DNA of 64,000 bases from DASSBG01 sp963800395 (lineage in GTDB: Bacteria; Pseudomonadota; Gammaproteobacteria; Xanthomonadales; Rhodanobacteraceae): positions 16,466-80,465 of the forward strand of contig CAWDBD010000015.1 of assembly GCA_963800395.1 (NCBI GenBank), in the 5' to 3' direction. The position numbers and the translations under genes were made by a program. A model generated the notes under the pieces. It saw only the letters and a program-made list of their open reading frames with translations. It was not told the DNA's origin and searched no databases. This document shows, piece after piece, positions 35,044 to 44,086 of the stretch (the first letter of the stretch is position 1; each line of letters begins with the position of its first letter).

Positions 35044-35472
35044 ATGAAGACGTTCAGCGCCAAGACCGAAAGCGTACAGCGTGACTGGTTCGTGGTCGAT
35101 GCCAGTGGCAAGACGCTGGGTCGTCTGTGCACCGAGGTCGCACGTCGCCTGCGCGGCAAGCACAAGCCGGTATATACCCCTCATGTCGATACCGGCGATT
35201 ATATCGTCGTGGTCAATGCCGACAAGGTGGCAGTGACCGGCCGCAAAATGAACGACAAGATCTATCACCGCTTCACCGGCTATGTGGGCAACATGAAGAG
35301 CATGCCGCTCAAGGACATGCTGGCCAAGCATCCGGAACGAGTGATCGAGCTTGGCGTCAAGGGCATGCTGCCCAAGAATCCGCTGGGTCGCGCCATGTAC
35401 CGCAAGCTCAAGGTATACAGCGGCGCCGACCATCCGCACACCGCCCAGCAGCCGCAAGCGCTGGAGATCTGA
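35044..35472 (+). CDS. rplM: 50S ribosomal protein L13
   Basis: A 142-residue L13, the standard length, starting MKTFSAKTESVQRDWFVVDA. It contains GKTLGRLCTEVARRLRGKHK, HVDTGDYIVVVNADKVAVTG, YHRFTGYVGNMK and the late GMLPKNPLGRAMYRKLKVY. L13 is an early assembly protein of the large subunit. rpsI follows after 8 bases in the conserved rplM-rpsI operon. Confidence 0.98.
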   Translation: MKTFSAKTESVQRDWFVVDASGKTLGRLCTEVARRLRGKHKPVYTPHVDTGDYIVVVNADKVAVTGRKMNDKIYHRFTGYVGNMKSMPLKDMLAKHPERVIELGVKGMLPKNPLGRAMYRKLKVYSGADHPHTAQQPQALEI

Positions 35473-35480
35473 GGAACATC

Positions 35481-35876
35481 ATGGCCACTATCGAGCAAAA
35501 TTACGGCACCGGCCGTCGCAAGACCTCCGCCGCCCGCGTGTTTCTGCGCAAGGGCAGTGGTGCAATCACCGTCAACGGCAAGGCACTGGATCAGTTCTTC
35601 GGCCGCGAAACGGCACAGATGATCGTGCGCCAGCCGCTGGAGCTCACCGAGAACGATGAACGCTTCGACGTCATGGCAACAGTCGAGGGTGGTGGCATGA
35701 CCGGTCAGGCTGGCGCCATTCGCCTCGGCATTGCCCGTGCCCTGGTTGAATATGACGAGACGCTGAAGATTCCGCTGCGCAAGGCCGGCTACATGACCCG
35801 CGATGCGCGTGCTGTGGAGCGCAAGAAGGTCGGTTTGCACAAAGCCCGCCGCGCCACCCAGTTCTCCAAGCGCTGA
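35481..35876 (+). CDS. rpsI: 30S ribosomal protein S9
   Basis: A 131-residue S9 with NYGTGRRKTSAARVFLRKGS, the VEGGGMTGQAGAIRLGIARA segment and the conserved basic C-terminus KKVGLHKARRATQFSKR, whose tail reaches the P site. The ribosome binding site GAGG overlaps the end of rplM. A tRNA-Gln gene starts 29 bases after the stop and precedes the first terminator, so the three genes probably share a transcript. Confidence 0.98.
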   Translation: MATIEQNYGTGRRKTSAARVFLRKGSGAITVNGKALDQFFGRETAQMIVRQPLELTENDERFDVMATVEGGGMTGQAGAIRLGIARALVEYDETLKIPLRKAGYMTRDARAVERKKVGLHKARRATQFSKR

Positions 35877-35904
35877 TCTGCTTGCAGTCGCTGTTTCGAA
35901 CCAC

Positions 35905-35981
35905 AGCCCCGTAGCCAAGCGGTTCAAGGCACCGGATTCTGATTCCGGCATTCGTAGGTTCGAATCCTACCGGGGCTGCCA
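35905..35981 (+). tRNA. tRNA-Gln (anticodon CTG)
   Basis: A 77-base tRNA with CCA encoded. Acceptor stem AGCCCCG pairs with CGGGGCT, and the discriminator is G. The anticodon stem CCGGA/TCCGG encloses the loop TTCTGAT, giving anticodon CTG (codon CAG, Gln). The T arm is GTAGG-TTCGAAT-CCTAC. All arms are intact. Its tight position after rpsI suggests processing from the ribosomal transcript. Confidence 0.97.
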
Positions 35982-35987
35982 TTCGAG

Positions 35988-36010
35988 AAAACCCGCCAGC
36001 GGCGGGTTTT
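35988..36010 (+). terminator. Intrinsic terminator of rplM-rpsI-tRNA-Gln
   Basis: AAAACCCGCC (35988-35997) and GGCGGGTTTT (36001-36010) form a 10-bp stem with loop AGC, ending in TTTT. It lies 6 bases after the tRNA CCA. Confidence 0.8.
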
Positions 36011-36117
36011 CCTGGTTCTGTCACCCAGGTTCCTGGGACTCGCGGGGACAGACAGTCCGCTCGTGGGTCTTCAGCTGGCCACGGGCCGACCCGGAATGCT
36101 GCTCGCAGATCAGCCGG

Positions 36118-36762
36118 TCAGTCCAGCCGGGTATCGCCGGAAAACACGATGTCGGCACCACGGCGGGCGAACAGGCCGACACTGACCACGCCGACAAGCT
36201 GGTTCAGTTCGTTCTCCAGCGTCACCGGATCGTCGATGCGCCAGCCATGCACGTCCAGGATCCAGTTGCCGTTGTCGGTGACGCAGTCATCACGCCACAC
36301 CGGACGGCCATCCAGTCTGACAATTTCGCGGGCAACATGGCTGCGTGCCATCGGTATGACCTCGATGGGCAGTGGAAAGGCACCCAGCACCTCAACCAGC
36401 TTGGACGGGTCGATGATGCAGACAAAGGTCTTCGATGCTGCCGCGACAATCTTCTCGCGCGTCAGGGCGGCACCACCGCCCTTGATCAGGCGCTTGTGCG
36501 GGTCGCATTCGTCGGCACCGTCGACGCACAGGTGCAACGGGCCGGCCGCATTGAGATCCAGCTCCGCGATGCCGTGCTTCTTCATCAGCGCACTGCTTTG
36601 GCTGGAGCTCGATACCGCACCCTCGATCTGCTTGCCGCTGTCAGACAGCGCTTCGATGAAGCAGGCCACCGTGGAGCCGCTGCCGATGCCAAGCACCATG
36701 CCGTCGTCGACGTAGCTGAGTGCCGCCTCGGCGGCTGCGCGTTTTTGTTCGTTTTGGGTCAT
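36118..36762 (-). CDS. rpiA: Ribose-5-phosphate isomerase A
   Basis: A 214-residue RpiA, which interconverts ribose 5-phosphate and ribulose 5-phosphate in the pentose phosphate pathway. Substrate-binding segments are GMVLGIGSGSTVACFI, LHLCVDGADECDPHKRLIKG with the catalytic region, GGGAALTREKIVA and the late NQLVGVVSVGLFARRGADI. Length is normal. The N-terminal MTQNEQKRAAAEAALSYV is the family start. The gene stands alone between the tRNA terminator and the EVE gene. Confidence 0.96.
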   Translation of the reverse strand: MTQNEQKRAAAEAALSYVDDGMVLGIGSGSTVACFIEALSDSGKQIEGAVSSSSQSSALMKKHGIAELDLNAAGPLHLCVDGADECDPHKRLIKGGGAALTREKIVAAASKTFVCIIDPSKLVEVLGAFPLPIEVIPMARSHVAREIVRLDGRPVWRDDCVTDNGNWILDVHGWRIDDPVTLENELNQLVGVVSVGLFARRGADIVFSGDTRLD

Positions 36763-36851
36763 GGCAAAGCCGGGCGTCGAGGATAATTCGGCATGGTAAG
36801 GCCAAACGCCTCCGAATGCCCATCAGCAAGGCCGAAGCGTGTGCGTATCGA

Positions 36852-37300
<449 letters not shown>

Positions 37301-37304
<4 letters not shown>

Positions 37305-37984
37305 TCGGCACTCCTTTGATGTGCACATTCGATCAGTTGCGTTTCGGTGGCGACAGCGTCCAGCGGTATATCCCAGTCTTCTGCGGCCAGTTGTTCCACC
37401 TGCTGGAACCCGTATCCGATGCCTATCAGCAAGGGTTTTGCCGGACGCGGCGACGATTTCAGAAAAGCCAGAGTCCTGTCATAAAAGCCGCCACCCGTTC
37501 CCAGGCGGTTGCCAGTCGCGTCAAAAGCCAGCAGGGGCAGCAGAAGAACGTCCATGTCAGCGGCTGCCAATGCCGCGGCATCGGCGGCTGGCTCGGGTAT
37601 TCCGAAGCGGTTGGCCAGCACGGGGTCACCGCTGTGCCATTCAGCAAATTCCAGCTGGCGCCCGGGCTGCACGCGGGGCAACCAGTAGTGCTGCCGCCGT
37701 TGCTGCACGCTGGCCAGCGCCAGATTGAGCGGCAACTCTCCCGCACAGGCCCAGTAACCGCCGATATTGCGGGCCTGGCAAAACGCGGCCGACGTATCCA
37801 GCACGTGGCGCAGGCCCTGGGCTGCCGCGATGCGTTGCTGCGGGCTCAGGGCTTCCCTTCGCGCACGCATGGTCCGCCGCAGGTTCGCGCGAACGCTGTC
37901 ATCGGCAGTACTTGGGGTGGGATCAGCCACGGGAGGCGTCGCGAGCGGCATCGTGCATGCCACCATGATCGGCGAGACGCGCAT
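37301..37984 (-). CDS. 5-formyltetrahydrofolate cyclo-ligase
   Basis: About 227 residues of the 5-FCL (YgfA/MTHFS) family, which converts 5-formyl-THF to 5,10-methenyl-THF with ATP. The N-terminal RANLRRTMRARREALSPQQR and the signature LLPLLAFDATGNRLGTGGGF followed by YDRTLAFL are clear, as is PLLIGIGYGFQQVE. The first 25 residues are poorly conserved and one of the inner ATGs could be the true start. Immediately upstream is 6S RNA, the conserved ssrS-ygfA linkage of gammaproteobacteria. Confidence 0.92.
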
Positions 37985-37998
37985 TCAGGGCAAGGGTG

Positions 37999-38188
37999 GA
38001 GTTCTTCCGCGGTGCCGGTGCGCATCAGGCGACCTTGATCCGGGAGGATCAGGTGGGTGGGCTCGTCAGGTCCTTCAGGCTTTCCGCTCGTGGCGGACAT
38101 GCGCAACAGACTGATTCTGCCGACCCGAGGTCGAGTGTTAGGAACAAGGCGATTGCTGACAATACGCTGCCAAACACCGCAGAAGAGG
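37999..38188 (-). ncRNA. ssrS: 6S RNA
   Basis: About 190 bases between zapA and the 5-FCL gene, the normal place for ssrS. The ends pair: TCTTCTGCGGTG near the 5' end with CACCGCGGAAGA near the 3' end (one G-U). The internal part aligns by eye with other 6S RNAs: GCATGTCCGCC...AAGCCTG, then a CACCTGATCC/GGATCAAGGT hairpin corresponding to the CACCTTGA/TCAAGG hairpin of E. coli. A -10-like TAGACT (minus strand, 38199-38194) sits about 6 bases before the proposed 5' end. 6S RNA sequesters sigma-70 RNA polymerase in stationary phase. Ends are approximate. Confidence 0.85.
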
Positions 38189-38434
38189 TACCAAGTCTAT
38201 CACTGCCCCGCTGAAGAAAAGTGAAATTTGTCCGAAAACAATCGGCCCATTTCCTGCTTGCGGCGGGCGAGCCGGGAACCTCGCCTGGGCGCGCGGCGGG
38301 CTCCCGCCGACTCGCCCAATGCAGGCAGGTGGACAGGCGCAATCTGGCGCAGTCGGGATGGGGAGCGTAAAACGCTTGCACCGGAGCCATGGCCGATATG
38401 GCGCGCGTTCAGATGTATGCGGATGGGAGCTGAT

Positions 38435-38740
38435 TCAGGCGCTGTCGCCGGACTCGGTCAGCGCAGACTCCAGCTTGCGAGTAAGCGCGTCAATACTCGC
38501 ACCCAGAGCCTGTTCCCGGTTGTTGTGCTGGCTCTTGAGCTCGAGGAACTCGTGGGTCATGCTCAGCGCAACCAGCACGGCGATGCGATCAAAGCTGGGG
38601 TTGCCGGCGCTGTTGCGCATTTCGCGCATGCGCTTGTCGAGCAAATCGGCAGCAGCGACAAGGCCGGCGCGCTCATCGTCGGAGCACGCGACCAGAAACT
38701 CGCGATCCAGCAGATGAACTGTAACGGGTTCGTTGGCCAT
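38435..38740 (-). CDS. zapA: Cell division protein ZapA
   Basis: A 101-residue ZapA, an FtsZ-ring stabiliser. Family segments are VTVHLLDREFLVACSDDERA, LVAAADLLDKRMREMRNS, the DRIAVLVALSMTHEFLEL region and a C-terminal coiled coil. It lies 5 bases after the ZapB-like gene on the same strand. The following 246 bases up to 6S RNA hold a GC-rich GGCGGG/CCCGCC palindrome near 38300 but no gene. Confidence 0.93.
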   Translation of the reverse strand: MANEPVTVHLLDREFLVACSDDERAGLVAAADLLDKRMREMRNSAGNPSFDRIAVLVALSMTHEFLELKSQHNNREQALGASIDALTRKLESALTESGDSA

Positions 38741-38745
38741 GTCGG

Positions 38746-38970
38746 TCAGTTGTTGTTTTCCAGCGACTTCAAGCGCTGGATCATGGCTTCGACCCGCGAG
38801 CGAGCCTGCTCGTTGCGTGCCATCAGGGCAGCACGCTCTGTTGCCAGCTGCTCCTGGCTTGCCAGCAGGCTGCGGTTTTGCTCGCGCACGCGCTGGTAGT
38901 TGGCCAGCAGATCCTGCATGGCGTTGGACAGAGCTTCTATACGGGTCTGCGTGGGATCTTGCGTATCCAT
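38746..38970 (-). CDS. ZapB-like coiled-coil protein (TIGR02449 type)
   Basis: A 74-residue, fully coiled-coil protein (LSNAMQDLLANYQRVREQNR, SLLASQEQLATERAALMARN, EQARSRVEAMIQRLKSLENN). Xanthomonadales and pseudomonads have such a TIGR02449 protein directly before zapA. It resembles ZapB in size and coiled-coil nature and may help Z-ring assembly; this is inference. The promoter lies so close to the ATG that the mRNA may be leaderless. Confidence 0.85.
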   Translation of the reverse strand: MDTQDPTQTRIEALSNAMQDLLANYQRVREQNRSLLASQEQLATERAALMARNEQARSRVEAMIQRLKSLENNN

Positions 38971-38976
38971 GGAATC

Positions 38977-39004
38977 ACTATACCGGTAGGGAGCCGCTGA
39001 TCAA
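38977..39004 (-). promoter_or_regulatory. Promoter of the ZapB-like/zapA operon
   Basis: On the minus strand TTGATC (39004-38999), a 16-base spacer and TATAGT (38982-38977) form a good sigma-70 promoter. Only 6 bases separate the -10 box from the ATG, so transcription would start at or next to the start codon. Confidence 0.55.
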
Positions 39005-39167
39005 GTCCTGCACAGGGGTTTCGCTTGTCCTGCCCGCAAGAGCGGCAACATGGCTGCTGGCAGGCCGGGGCAAACCGTGGGGCCAGTGTAGCGCACAATC
39101 AGGCAGGAAAAGAACGGGTCGGACAGGCCTGTCCGGCCTGTCCGGTAGCGTGGCGGAGTGGGCCTAG

Positions 39168-39343
39168 CCCGGATTATTCATCAGCGTTCGTAGCGAGCCG
39201 GTTCAAGGGCATGTCCGGCGTGGCTTTCGCGACCGAGCAGTGCGCAGGCGTAGCCGACACTACGTCGAGCACTGCGACCAAGCGAAAGCCGCGCCGGGCG
39301 TGTCATTGGGCCGGCGTAGTAGAAGGTTGGTGAATAATCCGGG
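39168..39343. mobile_element. Palindromic MITE-like element flanked by CTAG
   Basis: A 176-bp element starting CCCGGATTATTCA and ending with the exact inverse, flanked on both sides by CTAG (39164-39167, 39344-39347). Including flanks, 39162-39180 and 39331-39349 are a perfect 19-bp inverted repeat. Nested arms follow: about 16 bases with one mismatch (CCGGCGTGGCTTTCGC against GCGAAAGCCGCGCCGG), then GCAGTGC/GCACTGC and CGTAG/CTACG at the tip. The whole element could fold as one long hairpin. It has no coding frame. The right CTAG holds the stop codon of the GGDEF-EAL gene. The remaining sequence in 38971-39161 has small GGACAGGCCTGTCC palindromes and no gene. Confidence 0.75.
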
Positions 39344-42300
39344 CTAGGCGGGGGAGGGAAACTGTGGCCGGTCAGCCGGATCATGCCGGCAGATCAGGAC
39401 CAGGCAATCGGATGCGGAGATCGGCGTCGACAGCCAGTGCCCCTGGATCTGGTCACATCCCTTTTCCTCCAGATAGACGATCTGCTCGAAGGTTTCCACT
39501 CCTTCGGCAATGACATCCAGCCCCAGAGTATGCGCCATGTTGATGATGGTGGCGGTAATCGCTTCGTCGTCCGGGTCCTTGGTGATATCACCAACGAACT
39601 CCTTGTCGATCTTGAGGATGTCGATGGGCAGTCGCTTCAGGTAGGCGAGCGAGGAATATCCGGTGCCGAAATCATCCACCGCCAGCACGACTCCCAGTTT
39701 CTTCAGATTGCGCAGGTTGCGCAGGGATGTTTCGGCATCGGTCATGACCAGGCCTTCGGTCAACTCGAGCTCCAGTTGGTTGGCAGGTAGCTGATTGTCG
39801 GCCAGGGCCTGATTGATATGCTCTTCGAGCTTGTGGCTTAGAAGCTGTGCCGAGGAAATGTTGACAGCCATCGTTACGTCGGTGACGTCGTGGGCCCGCC
39901 ATTGGGCAAGTACGGCACAGGCTTCATGCAGCACGAACCTGCCAATTTCAGAGATCAGCCCGGCTTCCTCGGCCAGCGGGATGAACGTCGATGGCGGCAC
40001 CTGGCCCAAGTGCCGACTGTGCCAGCGCAGCAGCGCCTCGACCCCGGTGATCTGCCAACTGCCAATGTCCAGCTTGGGTTGATAGACCACACTCAGCTCG
40101 TCATTGGCCAGCGCCTGGCGCAACGCCGTCAGCAGGCTCGCATGTTGTCGCGCCTGCGCCTCCAGAGTCGCCGTATACAAGGCCCAGGTGTTCCGGCCCG
40201 CGGACTTGGCCTTGTACATGGCTGTGTCTGCATACTTGAGCAGGTCATCCGGGGTACTGGCATGCTCCGGATACAAGGCTATTCCGATGGAGGGCGAGGT
40301 GGCCAGTTCCTGACCGGTATCCAGCTTCAACGGTTTCTCGAACGCAGCAATCAGTTCCCTGGCTACTCGAACAGCCTCATCATGCCCCTGGATGTTTTCC
40401 AGTACCACGCTGAACTCGTCACCGCCCAGTCGGGCCACGATATCGGTCTGGCGCACATGCGCGCGCAGGCGGGCACCGGCGGCTTTCAGCATGCGGTCAC
40501 CCACCGTGTGTCCCATTGAGTCGTTGACCTGCTTGAAACGGTCCAGATCGATGAATAGCACAGCCACCTTGTGATTGACGCGGTCAGCCATGCGGATCGC
40601 CTGGTCGAGCCGCTGGCTGAGCAGGGTTCGATTGGGCAGGCCGGACAGCGTGTCGTAGTTGGCCAGGTAGCGCAGTTCCTGCTCCGACCGCTTGCGCTCG
40701 GTTATGTCGGACATGACCTGCACGTAGTGGCTGCGCTCGCCATCGGTGCTCTTGACGGCATTGACTTCGATCCAGCTCAGAAACTCCTCGCCGTCCTTGC
40801 GGCGCTGCCACATTTCCCCTTTCCAATGGCCCTCCTGGTGTACCTTGTCGCGCATTTGCCGGTACATGGCCGGCGAATGCTGGTTGCAGTTGAGGATGTT
40901 GGCATCCTTGCCCTGTACCTCGGCCTGGCTGTAGCCGACGATGCGGGTGAAGGCGGGGTTGATGGATACAAAGCGGAAGTTGAGATCGGTCACGCAAACG
41001 GCTTCCGCCATGCTGTGTATCACCGAGGCGGCAATGCGCCGCTGATGCTCTTCGGCCCGCTGCCGGTCGAGACTGTGGATAGTGCCGGCCATGCGGGTCG
41101 GCTTGCCGCGTGCATCCCGCTCGACCACCTGGCCGCGTGAGCGAACCCATCGCCACTGCCCCGACGAATGGAGGACACGGTGCTCCGATTCGAAGCGGTC
41201 CGTGCGGCCTTCGATATGTGCCAGGGCACGGCGTTCCAGCCCGCCAATGTCATCCGGATGAACATGTTCGGTACGCCACTTCTGCAGGCTGATGTGCTGC
41301 TCGGCTTCACCGCCGGTCAGGCGATCCGCATCGATCCGGTGCACACGCTCGTTCACCAGGTCAAAGTCCCAGAATTGGTCACCCGAACCCCACAGTGCCA
41401 GGCGCAGGCGATCGTCATATTCACGCAGTTGCTGCTGGTGACGCTTCTCCAGCTGGCGTCGCCGCAGCCACATGCCCAGCAACAGCGCCAGGATCAGGGT
41501 CAGCAGCAGTGCCGCGGCGATGCGTGCCGCCACAGTGTTCCACCATGGCGGCAGTATCTCCAGTTGCAGTATGTCGGGGTTCGGGTTGAATACCCCGTCA
41601 CGGTTGCTGCCGCTGACCTCGAACTGATAGCGACCGGGGTGCAGGTTGGTGTAGGTCACGCGGCTGTTGGTGCCGTTGTCCAGCCACTGCCGGTCAACTC
41701 CTATCATGCGATAGCGGAAGCGGTTGGCAGACGGCCGGGCGAAGTCCAGCGAGGCAAATGAAAAACGCACGACGTGCGCCTGCTGTGGTATCCGCAGGCT
41801 GCGCGCACCATTGCGCGAAACAGTATGATCACCGTATTGCACCTTGGTGATCACGGTGGGTGGCATGAAGCTGCTGGTTTTGAGGTCGTTCGGGTCAAGC
41901 CGGTTGAGTCCGTGCACACCGCCAAACCACAAGTTGCCCTGGCGGTCACGCAAGCAGGCTCCGGTATTGAATTCAAGCCCTTGCAGCCCATCTGACGGGC
42001 TCAGCGTTCGCACAGACCCGTTGCCGAGGTCCACGCGGCTGACGCCCAGGTTGCTGGATACCCACATGTGGCCGCGGGAGTCATCCAGCACGCAGTAGGC
42101 CATGCTGTCAGGCAGGCCATCGCGATGCAGGATCCGACGCACATGCAGGCCTTGCGCATCAACATCCAACAATTTGTTGATGCCGGCATCAGTGGCGATC
42201 CACAGATCACCGTGGGAATCCTTGCGCAGGTCGGTGACCCGTGACCCGGCCAGTGAATCGTGACGGCCGGGTTCTTCGACAAACGTGCGGAATCGCTTGT

Positions 42301-43906
42301 TGATCGGATCAAACACGCTAAGTCCGTGCAGCATGCCCACCCACAGGCGACCCTTTTTGCCTCGTGCCAAAGCAAATACGAAGTCGTCGCCCAGGCCATT
42401 GCTGGTGGAATATCGGCCGATGACGCCCCGGCCTGCCCTGTAGTGAACCAGCGCGCTGTCGAGACCGGCAAGCCACAGGCTGCCGTCGCTATCCACCAGA
42501 ATGTCGCGATAGCGATCCTCGCTGCCCTTCGGCTTGCCCAGGTCCAGGCGGCGTGCGCTGTCATTGGCCGGGTCATACAAAAGAACACCGTGATCGGTGG
42601 CCAGCCACAAGGATCCGGCCGCAGCCGCAGCAATGGCGTGGATGGATACGGCACTGTGACGCGGAAGCCCGAGCGCATCGCGCAAGGCTTGCGAGCCGGT
42701 GTCGACAAAATCCCGGGCGCCCGGGATGAACTGTTGCAGGCCGGCGCCACGCGTACCGATCCAGTAGCGATCCTGGCTGTCCTGAAAAATGCTGCGGACC
42801 ACGTTGGCTGCCGTACTGTCCAGGTCCGGGTTCCGGTTGATCAGGCGGTCAACGGCCGAGCCCTGGGCCAGGGTATGCACTGCGCCACGATCTCCAGTAC
42901 CCACCCAGACCAGTCCGGAGCGATCGACCATCAGTCGCGTCAGCCGCACGCTGGGCAGCGAGTCGGGCTGGTCCGGAGCAGGTTTCAGCAGCCGCAGGTG
43001 ACTGCCATCGGTTTCCATCTTGACCAGGCCAAGGTCGCGCACGGCGGCCCACAGGACACCGTCGTGATCCTCTGTGAGTTGCCATATGTTGGCGTCGCCT
43101 GGCTCGGGTACCTGCCACAAGCTGGCAAGCACGCCGTTGACCCGGTTCACTCGCAGCAGGCGCTTCGGGCTCGCCGCAAAAAGACGGTTGCGCCTGTCGC
43201 AGAACACGCCCCTGAGCGGACCGGCATGCCCCAGCACTTTCGCCGATCCGTCGCTGATCGACAGTAGCCCGACATCGCCGCTGGCATACAGTTGACCGTC
43301 AGGGCACTGGCTGAAGCCGTTGATCGTGGTGGTGTAGAAATCATGCTCGCGGCGGGTGGTTGTGTAGACCCTTTTCAGGGTGTCCTGGCCGGGCTCAAGC
43401 ACCGAAATGCCCGCCGCGTCCGCAGTCCACACGCGCCCCCCGGCGTCGCGGAACAGGGTGCTGATCATGCCGCCCCCGGTTTGGCCGATTTGTTGCACTA
43501 CCCGGTGATGGTACGGGTCGTAGCGCAGCAGCAGGCCAGACTGCATGCCAACCCACAGGTTGCCCTTGTCGGCATCGGCAAGGGCCGTGATCAGCCCTGC
43601 TGGCAGACTGTCTGCACGGTCCGGGTCGTGCAGGTGCCTTTGCAGGGTGTAGCCATCAAAGCGGTTCAGGCCGCCTTCGGTACCAATCCAGATAAAGCCA
43701 TGGCGATCCTGGAACAGCACATGCACCGCGTTTTGTGCGAGACCCGCCGACTTACCGCCGATTTGCGTGAAGTAGTATTCGTGGCCACTGGCGCAAATGA
43801 CTGAGGCGCAGGCCGACAGCACCAGCATCGCCAACCCGCGACGCAACCAGCCGGTGCGCATGCCTCGTGCGCGCTTGCCTTGGTCGCGAGTCGTGTTGTT
43901 TGCCAT
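39344..43906 (-). CDS. Beta-propeller/Y_Y_Y sensor with PAS, GGDEF and EAL domains
   Basis: A 1520-residue membrane sensor for cyclic di-GMP turnover. After an exported start (TM or signal about residues 20-45) come two-component-regulator propeller repeats (e.g. HVLFQDRHGFIWIGTEGGLN), a Y_Y_Y domain (about 700-790) and a transmembrane helix (about 800-820). Two PAS domains follow (about 840-1060). The GGDEF domain has intact RLGGDEFSVVLEN (about 1160). The EAL domain has GVEALLRWHS (about 1288) and DFGTGYSSLAYLKRLPIDIL. Both motifs look catalytically competent, so cyclase, esterase or both are possible. The ligand is unknown. The TAG stop lies in the CTAG flank of the MITE-like element. Start ATG 43906 chosen over 43942. 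Confidence 0.93.
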   Translation of the reverse strand: MANNTTRDQGKRARGMRTGWLRRGLAMLVLSACASVICASGHEYYFTQIGGKSAGLAQNAVHVLFQDRHGFIWIGTEGGLNRFDGYTLQRHLHDPDRADSLPAGLITALADADKGNLWVGMQSGLLLRYDPYHHRVVQQIGQTGGGMISTLFRDAGGRVWTADAAGISVLEPGQDTLKRVYTTTRREHDFYTTTINGFSQCPDGQLYASGDVGLLSISDGSAKVLGHAGPLRGVFCDRRNRLFAASPKRLLRVNRVNGVLASLWQVPEPGDANIWQLTEDHDGVLWAAVRDLGLVKMETDGSHLRLLKPAPDQPDSLPSVRLTRLMVDRSGLVWVGTGDRGAVHTLAQGSAVDRLINRNPDLDSTAANVVRSIFQDSQDRYWIGTRGAGLQQFIPGARDFVDTGSQALRDALGLPRHSAVSIHAIAAAAAGSLWLATDHGVLLYDPANDSARRLDLGKPKGSEDRYRDILVDSDGSLWLAGLDSALVHYRAGRGVIGRYSTSNGLGDDFVFALARGKKGRLWVGMLHGLSVFDPINKRFRTFVEEPGRHDSLAGSRVTDLRKDSHGDLWIATDAGINKLLDVDAQGLHVRRILHRDGLPDSMAYCVLDDSRGHMWVSSNLGVSRVDLGNGSVRTLSPSDGLQGLEFNTGACLRDRQGNLWFGGVHGLNRLDPNDLKTSSFMPPTVITKVQYGDHTVSRNGARSLRIPQQAHVVRFSFASLDFARPSANRFRYRMIGVDRQWLDNGTNSRVTYTNLHPGRYQFEVSGSNRDGVFNPNPDILQLEILPPWWNTVAARIAAALLLTLILALLLGMWLRRRQLEKRHQQQLREYDDRLRLALWGSGDQFWDFDLVNERVHRIDADRLTGGEAEQHISLQKWRTEHVHPDDIGGLERRALAHIEGRTDRFESEHRVLHSSGQWRWVRSRGQVVERDARGKPTRMAGTIHSLDRQRAEEHQRRIAASVIHSMAEAVCVTDLNFRFVSINPAFTRIVGYSQAEVQGKDANILNCNQHSPAMYRQMRDKVHQEGHWKGEMWQRRKDGEEFLSWIEVNAVKSTDGERSHYVQVMSDITERKRSEQELRYLANYDTLSGLPNRTLLSQRLDQAIRMADRVNHKVAVLFIDLDRFKQVNDSMGHTVGDRMLKAAGARLRAHVRQTDIVARLGGDEFSVVLENIQGHDEAVRVARELIAAFEKPLKLDTGQELATSPSIGIALYPEHASTPDDLLKYADTAMYKAKSAGRNTWALYTATLEAQARQHASLLTALRQALANDELSVVYQPKLDIGSWQITGVEALLRWHSRHLGQVPPSTFIPLAEEAGLISEIGRFVLHEACAVLAQWRAHDVTDVTMAVNISSAQLLSHKLEEHINQALADNQLPANQLELELTEGLVMTDAETSLRNLRNLKKLGVVLAVDDFGTGYSSLAYLKRLPIDILKIDKEFVGDITKDPDDEAITATIINMAHTLGLDVIAEGVETFEQIVYLEEKGCDQIQGHWLSTPISASDCLVLICRHDPADRPQFPSPA

Positions 43907-44086
43907 GGTTGTCCGTCTGATACCTCTCCGGCCACGCAGCATGCTTCGCGAGGCCTACCCTGCGCCTATAGTGACGACTGCCGCGCACAGGTGCAATATC
44001 GGCAACCAGGCTGTCGGCAGAGCCGAAGGCCCGAATCGCTCCAAGGGGCGTTATCATGACTGCCGAGACAAGCATCGGGATGCAAT

